Shown: piece after piece, positions 15,058 to 24,247 of the stretch
How positions within the stretch are numbered: the first letter of the stretch is position 1
Layout: every line of letters starts with the position of its first letter
Source: Baia soyae
GTDB lineage: Bacteria > Bacillota > Bacilli > Thermoactinomycetales > Thermoactinomycetaceae
Direction of reading: 5' to 3'
NCBI RefSeq assembly: GCF_004341445.1
Contig: NZ_SLXV01000018.1
Span: 1-54,181, forward strand
Length of the DNA: 54,181 bases
Translations under genes and position numbers: made by a program
Notes under the pieces: model-generated
Database searches by the model: none
What the model was told of the DNA's origin: nothing
What the model saw: only the letters and a program-made list of their open reading frames with translations

Positions 15058-15963
15058 TTATTGAGCTAGGCGCTCTTCCGTCGTTTTTTGATGTCCTTTT
15101 ACTTGCTCGTGAGCATGGTAGGAACTACGTACGAGCGGCCCTGATTCCACGTGTGAAAAGCCAAGTTCCATGCCGTACTCTTTCCACTCCGCAAATTCTT
15201 CAGGTGTATAGTACTTCTCAATTTTGATATGTTTCTTGGTAGGTTGCAAATATTGACCGATCGTCAAAATATTTACATCATGATCACGTAAATCATGCAT
15301 GGTTTCTTTTACTTCTTCGTACGTCTCGCCCACACCTACCATGATGCTGGATTTCGTTGGGATATCCGGTTGCATTTCTTTGGCACGCTTTAGTAGTTCG
15401 AGTGTCCGGTCGTATTTGGCCTTGGATCGAACACGATCTGAACGTCTGCGAACGGTCTCAATGTTATGGTTAAGAATATCTGGCCTCGCATCCATCACGA
15501 CTTGCAGGGCATCCCAATTCCCCATGAAATCAGGAATCAACACTTCGACACTCGTGAGTGGATTTTTGGCACGAACTGCTTTAATCGTAGCAGCAAAGAT
15601 TCCTGCACCGCCATCCTTTAGATCATCTCGTGCTACCGATGTGATAACCGCATGACGCACTCTCATCTGCTGAACTGCTTCTGCTACACGTTCTGGTTCT
15701 GCTAAATCTAATTCCGTAGGTAGTCCCGTCTTCACTGCACAAAAACGACAAGCACGTGTGCAGATATCACCCAAAATCATGAAAGTAGCAGTACCGTTGG
15801 CCCAGCACTCATAGATATTTGGACAGCGTGCTTCCTCACATACAGTATGGAGCGTCTTACTGCGCATCATCCGCTTTAACTCCTGGTAGTTCTCACCTGT
15901 ACTTAATTTAACTTTTAGCCATTCGGGCTTACGCTCTTTTCCATCCACACGTTCCGTCGTCAC
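15058..15963 (-). CDS. lipA: Lipoyl synthase LipA
   Basis: This radical-SAM enzyme inserts two sulfur atoms into protein-bound octanoyl groups to make lipoyl cofactors of 2-oxoacid dehydrogenases and the glycine cleavage system. At 301 residues it has the usual length. The auxiliary cluster cysteines are in C42-EEAR-C47-PNIYE-C53. The radical-SAM CX3CX2C is C68-TRA-C72-RF-C75. The C-terminal RSSYHA segment binds the auxiliary cluster. Start is GTG at 15963 with GGAGG 8 bases upstream. It is divergent from lytH, as in B. subtilis. Confidence 0.97.
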   Translation of the reverse strand: MTTERVDGKERKPEWLKVKLSTGENYQELKRMMRSKTLHTVCEEARCPNIYECWANGTATFMILGDICTRACRFCAVKTGLPTELDLAEPERVAEAVQQMRVRHAVITSVARDDLKDGGAGIFAATIKAVRAKNPLTSVEVLIPDFMGNWDALQVVMDARPDILNHNIETVRRRSDRVRSKAKYDRTLELLKRAKEMQPDIPTKSSIMVGVGETYEEVKETMHDLRDHDVNILTIGQYLQPTKKHIKIEKYYTPEEFAEWKEYGMELGFSHVESGPLVRSSYHAHEQVKGHQKTTEERLAQ

Positions 15964-16175
15964 CGACTACTCCTCCTCTATATCAACAAATGCTAGCAAT
16001 CCGTTTTGGAGATGAAACTTTTCTTGTCTTCTTATCTTACCACATTTACCCTCAAAAAATTGAATGTGCTAAAAGAGGAATTGCTCCATTCATGAAAACA
16101 GCAAGAGAGATGTTTAATTTCAGCAAAACATGACAGACTAACAAACAGAATATGGCTTAGAAATGGGGTGGTAGA

Positions 16176-17201
16176 ATGAAGGAAACTACCATAAGCAAGA
16201 AGGTTGGTACTTTATGTATTTGGCTCATCATTTTTTCTCTTCTTACGTATCCAATCGAAGGATTTGCCTATAATTCCGAACCTGAACATGCAAAAAAAAT
16301 AGCTCTCTTTCGTTCCGTAGAATCTCTAACCGGACTGCCATGGGAGTATTTAGCTGCTATGGATCAATACGAACAGAATATCCAAAAGAAAGATACGAAG
16401 CCATTGCCTAATCGGATTACGTCCATCCAGGTTATCGATTCCAAATGGTCCGGCTTGTCGAATCCAGACTTACATAGCTCAAACCCTACTAGCATTCAAT
16501 TCTTTCAGGGCATAGGACGTGATGGAAATGGGGACGGGATCGTCGATTCGGGAAACGATCAAGATGTTCTCTATTCCGTGGCCATCTTGCTAAGTAGCTC
16601 CGGGAATAGCGAGGATCAAATTCGAGAGCAACTTTGGAAATACTATCAACAACCTAGCGCCGTTGACGTTATTACGCATATCGCACGCCTCTATCAGAAA
16701 CATCAAACTCTTCAATTGGATGCTAGCTCGTTCCCCATCCCTCTCCAATATAACTATACATATAGGGGAACGTGGGGGGCCAATCGAGGCTGGGGAGGCC
16801 GTCGCATCCATGAAGGAACGGATATATTCGCTGATTATGGAACCCCCGTGCTAAGTACGTGCTACGGATATGTGGAACTAGTGGGTTGGAATGTGTTTGG
16901 TGGTTGGCGAATTGGAATTCGAGATGCACAAAATCGATACCACTACTTTGCCCATCTGAAAGGGTTTCGAAAAGGGTTAAAGAAAGGAGATCTCGTCACT
17001 CCAGGGGAAGTTCTGGGAGCAGTAGGATCTTCTGGTTATGGCCCACCTGGTACCTCTGGAAAATTTCCGCCTCATCTTCATTACGGAGTGTATAAGTTTA
17101 ACGGAAGCCGCAATTACTCTTTTGATCCTTTTCCCCTTCTAAAAAAATGGGAGAAAGAGGCACGAATCAAGAAAAGAGCCAATAAAAAGAAGAAGCATTA
17201 G
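16176..17201 (+). CDS. lytH: LytH-type M23 peptidase of sporulation
   Basis: LytH cleaves L-Ala-D-Glu bonds of cortex peptidoglycan during spore formation in B. subtilis. The 341-residue protein has an N-terminal membrane/signal segment (about 10-30). A middle domain (about 40-180) has an acidic DGNGDGIVDSGND loop at 116-128. A complete M23 domain follows, with zinc ligands in IHEGTDI (His212, Asp216) and PHLHYGVY (His302) and His260 in YFAHL. The middle domain (LPWEYLAAMDQYE, IQFFQGIG, then the acidic loop) looks like a degenerate lytic-transglycosylase fold. GGGGTGG precedes the ATG. Its position next to lipA matches B. subtilis. Confidence 0.85.
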   Translation: MKETTISKKVGTLCIWLIIFSLLTYPIEGFAYNSEPEHAKKIALFRSVESLTGLPWEYLAAMDQYEQNIQKKDTKPLPNRITSIQVIDSKWSGLSNPDLHSSNPTSIQFFQGIGRDGNGDGIVDSGNDQDVLYSVAILLSSSGNSEDQIREQLWKYYQQPSAVDVITHIARLYQKHQTLQLDASSFPIPLQYNYTYRGTWGANRGWGGRRIHEGTDIFADYGTPVLSTCYGYVELVGWNVFGGWRIGIRDAQNRYHYFAHLKGFRKGLKKGDLVTPGEVLGAVGSSGYGPPGTSGKFPPHLHYGVYKFNGSRNYSFDPFPLLKKWEKEARIKKRANKKKKH

Positions 17202-17210
17202 AAAACACAA

Positions 17211-17255
17211 ACGGAGCCCTTCCTTGTTAGTTGATCTAACATAGAAGGGCTCCGT
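17211..17255. terminator. Bidirectional terminator after lytH
   Basis: ACGGAGCCCTTC and GAAGGGCTCCGT form a perfect 12-bp stem, with an inner TGTTAG/CTAACA stem. It serves the convergent lytH and glutaredoxin genes. Confidence 0.85.
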
Positions 17256-17266
17256 CACATCACAGT

Positions 17267-17500
17267 CTAATATCTCCGCCCAAGCATGGCTAAAATTGCA
17301 TCAGGCTGCAAACCTGGAATCGCTTTTCCCTTGATAACGGTAACAGGTACTCCAAGGAATCCCATACTTTTCACTTCATCAATATATTTAGGGTTCTTAC
17401 TTAAGTCACGAACCACAAAGTCAATTTGATAATCACGCAAGAAACGCTTTAACACATTGCACTCTGGACAATGTGGCTTCGAATATACAATTACGCTCAT
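17267..17500 (-). CDS. Glutaredoxin-like thiol-disulfide protein
   Basis: The start is ATG 17500, with AAAGGAG 8 bases upstream, giving 77 residues; the frame upstream of it is non-coding. The thioredoxin fold is clear: YSKPHCPECNVLKRFL with a CPEC redox centre (Cys10, Cys13), GVPVTVIKGKAIPG with the cis-proline, then a final helix. This is the NrdH/glutaredoxin-like type of small Bacillales redox proteins. CPEC is less usual than CPYC or CVQC. It is divergent from ubiD with 83 bp between the starts. Partner proteins are unknown. Confidence 0.85.
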   Translation of the reverse strand: MSVIVYSKPHCPECNVLKRFLRDYQIDFVVRDLSKNPKYIDEVKSMGFLGVPVTVIKGKAIPGLQPDAILAMLGRRY

Positions 17501-17583
17501 ATAAGAAACTCCTTTTCTCTCATATACTAATACTATATCATAGGTACTACATAGAAAAATCATGACAATCAGGAGAGATTCCA

Positions 17584-19347
17584 TTGCATAAAAATCTACG
17601 TTCCTTTTTGGATCAACTTCGCCAGGAAAGAGATCTGGTAGAGATTACAGCACCCGTCGATCCCAAACTTGAACTTGCAGAAATCCATAGACGCGTCATC
17701 GATGAAGAAGGACCTGCTTTATTATTTACCAATGTAAAAGGAAGTCAATTCCCCGTCGTCACAAACCTTTTTGGCACCATCCGTAGGGTTAACTTAGCAT
17801 TTGGAACTCGTCCAGAGGAATTAATGAAAAAAGTAGTGGAACTTACCCATACGATGCTTCCGCCTTCTCCATCAGCCCTTTGGAAAGAGCGAAAAGTCCT
17901 CCAAGATTTATTAAAAGTCGGACTAAAAACCGTTTCCGAAAGCCAAGCTCCTGCTCTGGCTTCCAAGCAAATGCAAGTAAATCTAAACGAACTACCTGTC
18001 CTTACCTCTTGGCAAGAAGACGGGGGTCCTTTTTTCACTTTACCTCTTGTGTATACTGAGCATCCCGAAACGGGACAACATAATCTGGGAATGTACCGCA
18101 TGCAGGTGTATGATGCGTGCACAACGGGGATGCACTGGCAAATCCATAAAGGTGGCGGATTCCATCACTTTGAAGCGGAAAAGCGGGGCCAAGATCTACC
18201 CGTGCGCATGTTTCTAGGTGGACCTCCAGCTTTAATTGCTTCTGCCATCGCTCCCGTTCCTGAATTTTTACCAGAATTACTTCTTACTTCTTTAATTGTA
18301 GGTGAAAAATTACCGGTTGTTCGTCCTGCAGATGGTGGTTATCCGATTATTGCAGAAGCCGAATTTGTACTCTCAGGATTAGTTACTGCCCATGAACGCA
18401 GATTAGAAGGGCCTTTTGGAGATCATTACGGATACTACTCGTTAGCGCACGACTTCCCAGTCTTCCACATCAAATCCGTTCATCACCGTACCGATGCCAT
18501 TTATCCAGCTACCATCGTAGGGAAGCCAAAGCAAGAAGATTATTACTTAGGAGATTTCCTCCAACGTCTTCTTTCGCCTGCATTCCCGATGGCTATGCCA
18601 GGTGTGCGTGATTTGTGGACCTATGCGGAGACGGGCTTCCATCCATTAGCGGCTGCTGTGGTGCGAGAAAGCTATAAACGCGAAGCTCTAGCTAATGCAT
18701 TCCGCATCTTGGGCGAAGGTCAGCTAACACTGACAAAATTCCTGATTGTCACGGATCAAGCTGTCGATTTAGGCAACTTTACTCAACTATTTGAAGCCGT
18801 AATGGAACGTTTTGACCCACAGACCGATTTATTCATTTTTAACAATACTTCAATGGATACATTGGACTATACAGGTCGCCGTTTCAATCATGGAAGTAAG
18901 GCGGTCTTAGTTGGAACCGGAGATCCTGTCAGAAACTTACCATCTGAGTATCACGGACCTGATATGAAAGGGATCCATGATGTAGCTGTCTACTGTAGAG
19001 GCGCGCTAGTACTCCAAGCAGATGCCTACGAGGCAAATCCAGATCTTCCAAATATCTTACTGAAACATTATGGAGATCAGTTGCAAGATTGGTGTTTCCT
19101 TTTCCTCGTAGACGACATAGAGGCGGCATCTGATCAAACTTCCTTCTTGTGGACAGCATTTACTCGATTTGATCCAGCATATGATATTTATGCCAAAGCG
19201 GAACTTGTCCGCCACCATTCGAGCTATCAATGTCCGATTATCATTGATGCGCGAATGAAGCCCGGATATCCGGATGAACTTGAGCCATTACCTGAAATCA
19301 AAGAGTTAGTAGATAAACGTTGGAAAGAGTATTTTCCTTCTAGATAA
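17584..19347 (+). CDS. UbiD-family prenyl-FMN decarboxylase
   Basis: UbiD enzymes decarboxylate aromatic or alpha,beta-unsaturated acids using prenylated FMN. This 587-residue protein is of the long type (B. subtilis BsdC has 473), resembling decarboxylases proposed for menaquinone synthesis. Family segments include LVEITAPVDPKLELAEIHRR, YRMQVYDACTTGMHWQIHKGGG with the cofactor-binding residues, and ERRLEGPFGDHYGYY. Start is TTG at 17584, 9 bases after AGGAGA. No ubiX (flavin prenyltransferase) gene lies in the window, so the cofactor must be supplied from elsewhere. Substrate cannot be told from sequence. Confidence 0.88.
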   Translation: MHKNLRSFLDQLRQERDLVEITAPVDPKLELAEIHRRVIDEEGPALLFTNVKGSQFPVVTNLFGTIRRVNLAFGTRPEELMKKVVELTHTMLPPSPSALWKERKVLQDLLKVGLKTVSESQAPALASKQMQVNLNELPVLTSWQEDGGPFFTLPLVYTEHPETGQHNLGMYRMQVYDACTTGMHWQIHKGGGFHHFEAEKRGQDLPVRMFLGGPPALIASAIAPVPEFLPELLLTSLIVGEKLPVVRPADGGYPIIAEAEFVLSGLVTAHERRLEGPFGDHYGYYSLAHDFPVFHIKSVHHRTDAIYPATIVGKPKQEDYYLGDFLQRLLSPAFPMAMPGVRDLWTYAETGFHPLAAAVVRESYKREALANAFRILGEGQLTLTKFLIVTDQAVDLGNFTQLFEAVMERFDPQTDLFIFNNTSMDTLDYTGRRFNHGSKAVLVGTGDPVRNLPSEYHGPDMKGIHDVAVYCRGALVLQADAYEANPDLPNILLKHYGDQLQDWCFLFLVDDIEAASDQTSFLWTAFTRFDPAYDIYAKAELVRHHSSYQCPIIIDARMKPGYPDELEPLPEIKELVDKRWKEYFPSR

Positions 19348-19355
19348 CTATATTG

Positions 19356-19394
19356 AAAACGAGCATCGATCAAAGGGGATCAATGCTCGTTTTT
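19356..19394 (+). terminator. Terminator after the ubiD gene
   Basis: AAAACGAGCAT.GATC and GATC.ATGCTCGTTTTT pair with one mismatch. The hairpin overlaps the last codons of the convergent yunB and gives T runs on both strands. Confidence 0.75.
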
Positions 19395-20108
19395 CTTTTC
19401 GATAGGTGGCAGAGCAGGTTGGTTTCCGCTTGGTTTAGAATCATCAGAGTTATAGTAGTAGCTTGGCACTTCACCTACTACCATAGTTTGGGCAATTGGA
19501 TAGGAAGTAGTAAATGGAATCATATCTTTATTAAATGGAACAATGATTCCTAATTCGGTTTGTACCACCAGATTCACGGTGATGAGGACCATATTAATCC
19601 CTTGTGATTCAAGTTTTGGCTCTAAGCTAATTTTCGCAGATCCTTCCTGCCACATTTGCACAGGAATATCCGGTCCGTAGTCTGCGAACATCGTAGATTG
19701 CATCACTTGACCTAAGGAGATTTCAATCGGTTTATCCTTTAGATGCGCCATCGATTTTTCAATTTCCTTCGCAGTATTCGTATAAATTTTGGCTTGAATG
19801 AGGGGTTCTAGTTGAACAGAAACAATTCTGCCGTCCTCTGCTTTTTGAACCTGTATGAGCTTATTTAACTCTTCTCCCATATGAACTTGCTGTTCAATCC
19901 CCTTGGTAATCGCAGATTGAGCTTCCTTCTTCACCTCTGTAACCGCAATGTGCATCAGGACAGGATCAATATTTTGTTCAACCGTCCATAAGACCGGAAT
20001 GAGGATGAGTAGCACGATGATCACAATGGAAATCCATTTATTTCGTGCAAAACGAAACGAAACGTTCCAAGATTTACGCATCGGACGTCTCGACAGACGA
20101 GGCATCAT
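19380..20108 (-). CDS. yunB: Sporulation protein YunB
   Basis: The 242-residue protein matches the YunB family: a basic N-terminus, one membrane segment (about 26-43; ISIVIIVLLILIPVLW), then NIDPVLMHIAVTEVKKEAQ and IQAKIYTNTAKEIEKSM, and a beta-rich remainder ending in a proline- and charge-rich tail. In B. subtilis yunB is a sporulation gene expressed in the mother cell, and it sits next to lytH, as approximately here (a glutaredoxin and ubiD are inserted between). Exact function is unknown. The first ATG pair at 20108 is used. Confidence 0.85.
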   Translation of the reverse strand: MMPRLSRRPMRKSWNVSFRFARNKWISIVIIVLLILIPVLWTVEQNIDPVLMHIAVTEVKKEAQSAITKGIEQQVHMGEELNKLIQVQKAEDGRIVSVQLEPLIQAKIYTNTAKEIEKSMAHLKDKPIEISLGQVMQSTMFADYGPDIPVQMWQEGSAKISLEPKLESQGINMVLITVNLVVQTELGIIVPFNKDMIPFTTSYPIAQTMVVGEVPSYYYNSDDSKPSGNQPALPPIEKKNEH

Positions 20109-20165
20109 CTCCCACCTCTCTAACTACTTAAGCAAGCGATAAAATTCGATAATTATATATAGTGT

Positions 20166-20771
20166 CTATCCATTCATTCTAGTACTGATTAAAAAAGGGT
20201 TTTTGGCCTCTGCCCATTCTTCCCTCAATATACCCATCTTGATCGAATCAAAATACTTCCCTTCCACAATTCTGGCCTTCCGAATTCGACCTTCTTCGAT
20301 CATTCCCATTTTTTTGGCTAAGCCAATCATTCTCTCATTTCCTGACCATGTAGAGATACCCACACGTGCTACATCCATATTTTCAAATATATAATCTACC
20401 CACATCTGAAATGCCTCTGTACCATAACCTCCAGACCAAAAGTTGGAATCAAATATAACAATCCCACTGTCCAACCAATTCGTACTTTGATCTATCCAAT
20501 ACCAACCAACTGTTCCAATCAGCTTATGATTCACGATGATAGCTAGTTTAGCTCGAACCTGTTTCGTTTCCGTGACATCTAAAAGAGATCGATAACCTTC
20601 TATAAATTCCCCTAAAGACTTTTCCTCTATAGGATGGTAGGGAGCATTCCAGTTAAGATGCTCTCGATTATCAGCTAAATATGTCCAATAATACATTTTT
20701 TCTACATCTTCCAACGATATATCTTTCAGGTTAACTTTATTTCCTCGTAATATCACTCTATTCTCGGACAT
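20166..20771 (-). CDS. GNAT acetyltransferase, RimJ/RimL-like
   Basis: The 201-residue protein has the GNAT fold of the RimJ/RimL/SpeG-like group: VNLKDISLEDVEKMYYW at the start, LIGTVGWYWIDQSTNWLDSGIVI strand pair, GYGTEAFQMWVDYIF acetyl-CoA loop, GISTWSGNERMIGLAKKMGM and ending with EEGRIRKARIVEGKYFDSIKMGI. The target may be a protein N-terminus, an amine or an antibiotic; nothing nearby decides. AAGGTGATGG precedes the ATG. It is downstream of bpsB on the same strand, with a hairpin between. Confidence 0.85.
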   Translation of the reverse strand: MSENRVILRGNKVNLKDISLEDVEKMYYWTYLADNREHLNWNAPYHPIEEKSLGEFIEGYRSLLDVTETKQVRAKLAIIVNHKLIGTVGWYWIDQSTNWLDSGIVIFDSNFWSGGYGTEAFQMWVDYIFENMDVARVGISTWSGNERMIGLAKKMGMIEEGRIRKARIVEGKYFDSIKMGILREEWAEAKNPFLISTRMNG

Positions 20772-20796
20772 TCCATCACCTTATTTCATTATTTTA

Positions 20797-20817
20797 GGGG
20801 GATCTAATAGATCCCCC
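20797..20817 (-). terminator. Hairpin between bpsB and the GNAT gene
   Basis: GGGGGATCT and AGATCCCCC form a perfect 9-bp stem with a 3-base loop. The downstream tract on the minus strand is TAAAATAAT, so it is a weak terminator or an RNA processing/stability element. Confidence 0.5.
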
Positions 20818-20834
20818 ATATCTCATATTTTAAC

Positions 20835-21413
20835 TCAAGACGGCTCCTGATCCCAACGGGAAAATAGGCCGCCTGTATATTCCATTTCTTCTTCGTTTAA
20901 GCTTAGACTCACTTCTTTTAATGCCTTCTCTTCCATCGGAATACGTAGTAAGACCAACACGAGTATATTGACGAAAGTCATCACAATACAGGTTACGTAA
21001 GCGCCAAAGAGAAGCGGAAACACTAAGAATTCCGTCACAACCGCTACATAGTTAGGATGCCTCATGTACTGATAAGGCCCTTTTCGTTCAATAGGCGTAT
21101 TCGGTAAAACCCAGATCCTTGTATTCCAGAGCCGCCCCAAAGAACGGATCGACCAATATCGTAAAGCTTGTACTCCTATAAACAGGAGAAAAGGAATCCA
21201 CCACCAAGTGGGAGGGGTAGCATGATACAAAAACATTTCAATGAGAATCCCTAGAAAAAACAACACATGAACACCTACTAGAAGTGGATAATGCTCTCGC
21301 CCTACTTCTTGACCACCTCGTCGCCTCATCCATTCTCCATTTTGTTTTGCAACTCCTACCTCCCAGATCCTTTGGAGCACAACCAAAGACCAGAGAATCA
21401 GTGTCCATTTCAT
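20835..21413 (-). CDS. bpsB: Isoprenylcysteine methyltransferase-like BpsB
   Basis: The 192-residue membrane protein has about five hydrophobic segments and the ICMT signature of YpbQ/BpsB: LWNTRIWVLPNTPIERKGPYQYMRHPNYVAV, with RHPNY as the conserved SAM-binding motif, and RIPMEEKAL near the end. BpsB methylates alkylpyrones made by the type III polyketide synthase BpsA. Its start overlaps the bpsA stop by four bases (ATGA), the same pair as in B. subtilis (ypbQ-bcsA), so translation is coupled. Confidence 0.88.
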   Translation of the reverse strand: MKWTLILWSLVVLQRIWEVGVAKQNGEWMRRRGGQEVGREHYPLLVGVHVLFFLGILIEMFLYHATPPTWWWIPFLLFIGVQALRYWSIRSLGRLWNTRIWVLPNTPIERKGPYQYMRHPNYVAVVTEFLVFPLLFGAYVTCIVMTFVNILVLVLLRIPMEEKALKEVSLSLNEEEMEYTGGLFSRWDQEPS

Positions 21414-22576
21414 GTAAGCTCAACCTCCCAATCAGGAAAGTGCCTCTGATATTGAGAGTTCCGGTTCGGAACATGATCAGGTTGTGCCAACTGACTCTCT
21501 TGCTGAACCGGGAGCCATTCTACTAGTAAAAACTCTGCGCTAAACCCAGGACCCATTGCTAATAAGATGCCTTTTTCTTGCGATTGATGCTGGTTTTGCA
21601 TTTCACGTTGTAATACAAACAGGACTGTTACAGAAGACATATTTCCGAAATCACTTAGAATCTCGGAAGCAGAGGCAAAGGATTCTGCCGGCAATCCTGT
21701 GATCTCCTCGTAAGCTTGTAACACTTTTTTACCACCCGGATGAGCAATCCATCTTTGTACATCGTCGCATGAAAGACCATGATTTTGTAGATAGGATCGC
21801 AAAACAGGGCCAACTTCTTTTTTGACCAACGTTGGAATTTCTTTCGAAAAAACAACCTTTAGACCGTCATCCTCTATGTCCCATCCCATTACATCTAAGG
21901 AATCAGGGAAAACACGACTCTGAGATGAATGATAGTGCAAATATGTATCTTGGGGAACACGAATCGGCACTTCACTTCCTGTAACTAACACTGCCGCCGC
22001 TCCATCTGCAAACAGAGAAGTGGCCACTATATTGCTTTTAGAACGATCATTCTTACGGAAAGTAAGCCCGCATAACTCCACTGCTACCAGCAATATCTTC
22101 TCATCGGGACACGCCCTTGCAAACTCCAATGCTCGTGTTAAGCCAACTACACCACCCGCACAGCCTAATCCCCAGATAGGAGTTCTCTTGATATGCGGAT
22201 TCATATTTAATCGATGAACGAGGTGCGCATCAATACTAGGAGTTGCTAGTCCTGTGGTCGATACAAAGACTAAGTGGTCGATTTCACGAATGTGATAACC
22301 ACTCTGAGCCAGACATCGAAGAATCGCTTCTTCACCTAATTGACACGCCATCTCTATATAGATTTGATTCCTCTCTGCAAAGGTATGATCCTCCTGGAAC
22401 CATTCTAACGGCTGACTCATTCTACGTTGTTGGATAGCGGTGTTTTCAAAGATAGATAAGTATCGATCAATGCGCTCCACAGAGTCTGAAAAAGTATGTT
22501 CCACATAGGATTTTACATCTGATTGTTTCAATATATGGGGAGGAACAGCAGTTCCTACAGCAACAATACGTGACAT
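21410..22576 (-). CDS. bpsA: Type III polyketide synthase BpsA
   Basis: The 388-residue chalcone-synthase-like enzyme makes triketide/tetraketide alkylpyrones from fatty acyl-CoA and malonyl-CoA. The catalytic triad is complete: Cys139 in GLGCAGGVVG, His279 in IAHPGGKKVL, and Asn312 in SDFGNMSSVTV. The C-terminal GPGFSAE loop closes the fold. AGGAGGATAAG precedes the ATG. It forms a two-gene operon with bpsB. Products are membrane-associated phenolic or pyrone lipids of uncertain role. Confidence 0.93.
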   Translation of the reverse strand: MSRIVAVGTAVPPHILKQSDVKSYVEHTFSDSVERIDRYLSIFENTAIQQRRMSQPLEWFQEDHTFAERNQIYIEMACQLGEEAILRCLAQSGYHIREIDHLVFVSTTGLATPSIDAHLVHRLNMNPHIKRTPIWGLGCAGGVVGLTRALEFARACPDEKILLVAVELCGLTFRKNDRSKSNIVATSLFADGAAAVLVTGSEVPIRVPQDTYLHYHSSQSRVFPDSLDVMGWDIEDDGLKVVFSKEIPTLVKKEVGPVLRSYLQNHGLSCDDVQRWIAHPGGKKVLQAYEEITGLPAESFASASEILSDFGNMSSVTVLFVLQREMQNQHQSQEKGILLAMGPGFSAEFLLVEWLPVQQESQLAQPDHVPNRNSQYQRHFPDWEVELT

Positions 22577-22677
22577 CTTATCCTCCTCAGGTCATTTTTC
22601 TATATCATTCCCACTCAAATTGGAAACATGTAGAAAAAATAGAACCTATAAGGAAAAGATGTATCAATCGTTCACAA

Positions 22678-23385
22678 TCACATGCTATCTACTTTCATCC
22701 CATATCTACGCTCAGGTCGACCAATCGTTCCATATGCTAGATCTGCCCGAAGTCTCTCTGTCGAAACTAAGTATTCGAGATAACGCCTTGCCGTGGTTCT
22801 ACTCGCTCCTAGTTTTCTCCCTACTTGTTCAGCCGTCAATCCAGACTCTCCATTGCCTAACACAACCCTCTCTACTTTTTCAAGTGTCATCGGGTCAATC
22901 CCTTTAGGAAGTGACATCGTATGAGACCCCTCTAACTCCTCTCGTACTCCCCGATGGATGAGATAATCCACTTCCTCTTGGCCCATTACTTTCATCGAAT
23001 GAATAAACTGCATACGTTCTTTATATTTATCCAAACTCTGTCTAAAACGATCCAGAGTGATCGGCTTCACTAGATAATCAAACACTCCACCACGCAGAGC
23101 TTCTTGAACGATCCCCGTTTCCCCAGTAGCAGTCATCATGATAATATCTATGTTTTGATAGGTCTTTCTGATATACCATACTAAATCACTTCCTGATATA
23201 TCCGGAAGACATACATCCAAAAGAACCAACTGTGGTCTCATCACCTCAAGGTACTCTTTTGCTTCTTCTCCAGAGCACGCAATCGCTACTAATTTGAACC
23301 CTTTCATTTTCTCCAAAAAACGCCGATTAATCTCCGCAACTCGCCGATCATCCTCAATAATTAACACTTCTATCAAGTCTCTCAT
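22678..23385 (-). CDS. Response regulator of the CitB/DcuR family
   Basis: The 235-residue protein has a receiver domain with acidic pocket Glu11/Asp12, phospho-acceptor Asp57 (LLDVCLP), Thr85 and Lys107 (YLVKP). The C-terminal part (about 160-230) is a winged helix of the CitT/DcuR kind (LTAEQVGRKLGASRTTARRYLEYL). The partner kinase overlaps it by 32 bases upstream. Known members control citrate, malate or C4-dicarboxylate uptake, but no such transporter is nearby. The genes around it are the secretion operon upstream and bpsA downstream, either of which could be a target. Confidence 0.9.
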   Translation of the reverse strand: MRDLIEVLIIEDDRRVAEINRRFLEKMKGFKLVAIACSGEEAKEYLEVMRPQLVLLDVCLPDISGSDLVWYIRKTYQNIDIIMMTATGETGIVQEALRGGVFDYLVKPITLDRFRQSLDKYKERMQFIHSMKVMGQEEVDYLIHRGVREELEGSHTMSLPKGIDPMTLEKVERVVLGNGESGLTAEQVGRKLGASRTTARRYLEYLVSTERLRADLAYGTIGRPERRYGMKVDSM

Positions 23386-24247
23386 CCCCTTTCAATGGTA
23401 GAGTAATGGCAAATAGAGAGCCATTCCAATCCCCTCTCTCTACCAGCACAGTACCACCTTGCTCCTCTACAATTTGTTTTACTTTCCACAATCCAAAACC
23501 ACGTTTTCCAGAATGCGTGATCTCTTTTGTAGAAAATCCTTTTTCAAAGATAAACGGAACCATCTCTTCTGTAATTCCGAAGCCATTATCTTCAATCTCT
23601 AAAACCAGTGTATCTTCTATACATTCCATATAAATTCGTATCTTTCTCTCACCCTGCACCTTTTGCAATTCTTCCAATGCATTTAAAACCAAATTACCAA
23701 ATAACGAAATAAATGATGTTATATTTAGAATATTTATATGTTCAGGAATATACGTATCGGGATCCATCTGCAATGCTACTTTCATTTCGCTTGCATGATT
23801 GTAATACCCAATTAGGATAGCAGATACTCTTTTATCTTTCACTTTTTTCGTCCATGCCAACATTTGATCCTGATGAAGCTGAGATTCTTGTTGAATAAGT
23901 GATATTGCCTCATCATACGATTGCAGCTGAATCAAGCCGGAAATCGCATAAAGAGTATTTTGAAACTCGTGTGTTTTGGCCCTCATTGACTCCATATATT
24001 CATGAACCCCAGATAATTCTTTATGCAATTCATTATGAATGCGTCTTTTTATATACCTGAACAGTTTGATCGTAGCAATCCATTCGATCGACAAAATCCC
24101 CATGGGGACCCCAATCATCCATCCAACATTGATTTCTCTATGCTCCCAATAAAGAAAGAGGATACCCACAGAGATCGCTAACATGTTGATCATACTAATC
24201 CAAAGAATTACCTTAGTCCGTAATGTCCAGCACCGCCTGAGCACCAA
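23354..24247 (-). CDS. CitA/DcuS-type histidine kinase without a sensor domain
   Basis: The 297-residue kinase has two membrane helices (about 12-33 and 41-61) separated by only seven or so residues. The transmitter follows: H-box AKTHEFQNTLYAISGL (His93), N-box NLVLNALEEL, G1 EIEDNGFGI, and G2 GKRGFGLWKV. CitA/DcuS kinases are about 530 residues, with an extracytoplasmic PAS/Cache domain and a cytoplasmic PAS domain; both are missing. It may sense through the membrane helices or a partner protein. It lies downstream of the secretion operon on the same strand, behind that operon's terminator. Confidence 0.88.
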   Translation of the reverse strand: MVLRRCWTLRTKVILWISMINMLAISVGILFLYWEHREINVGWMIGVPMGILSIEWIATIKLFRYIKRRIHNELHKELSGVHEYMESMRAKTHEFQNTLYAISGLIQLQSYDEAISLIQQESQLHQDQMLAWTKKVKDKRVSAILIGYYNHASEMKVALQMDPDTYIPEHINILNITSFISLFGNLVLNALEELQKVQGERKIRIYMECIEDTLVLEIEDNGFGITEEMVPFIFEKGFSTKEITHSGKRGFGLWKVKQIVEEQGGTVLVERGDWNGSLFAITLPLKGDERLDRSVNY

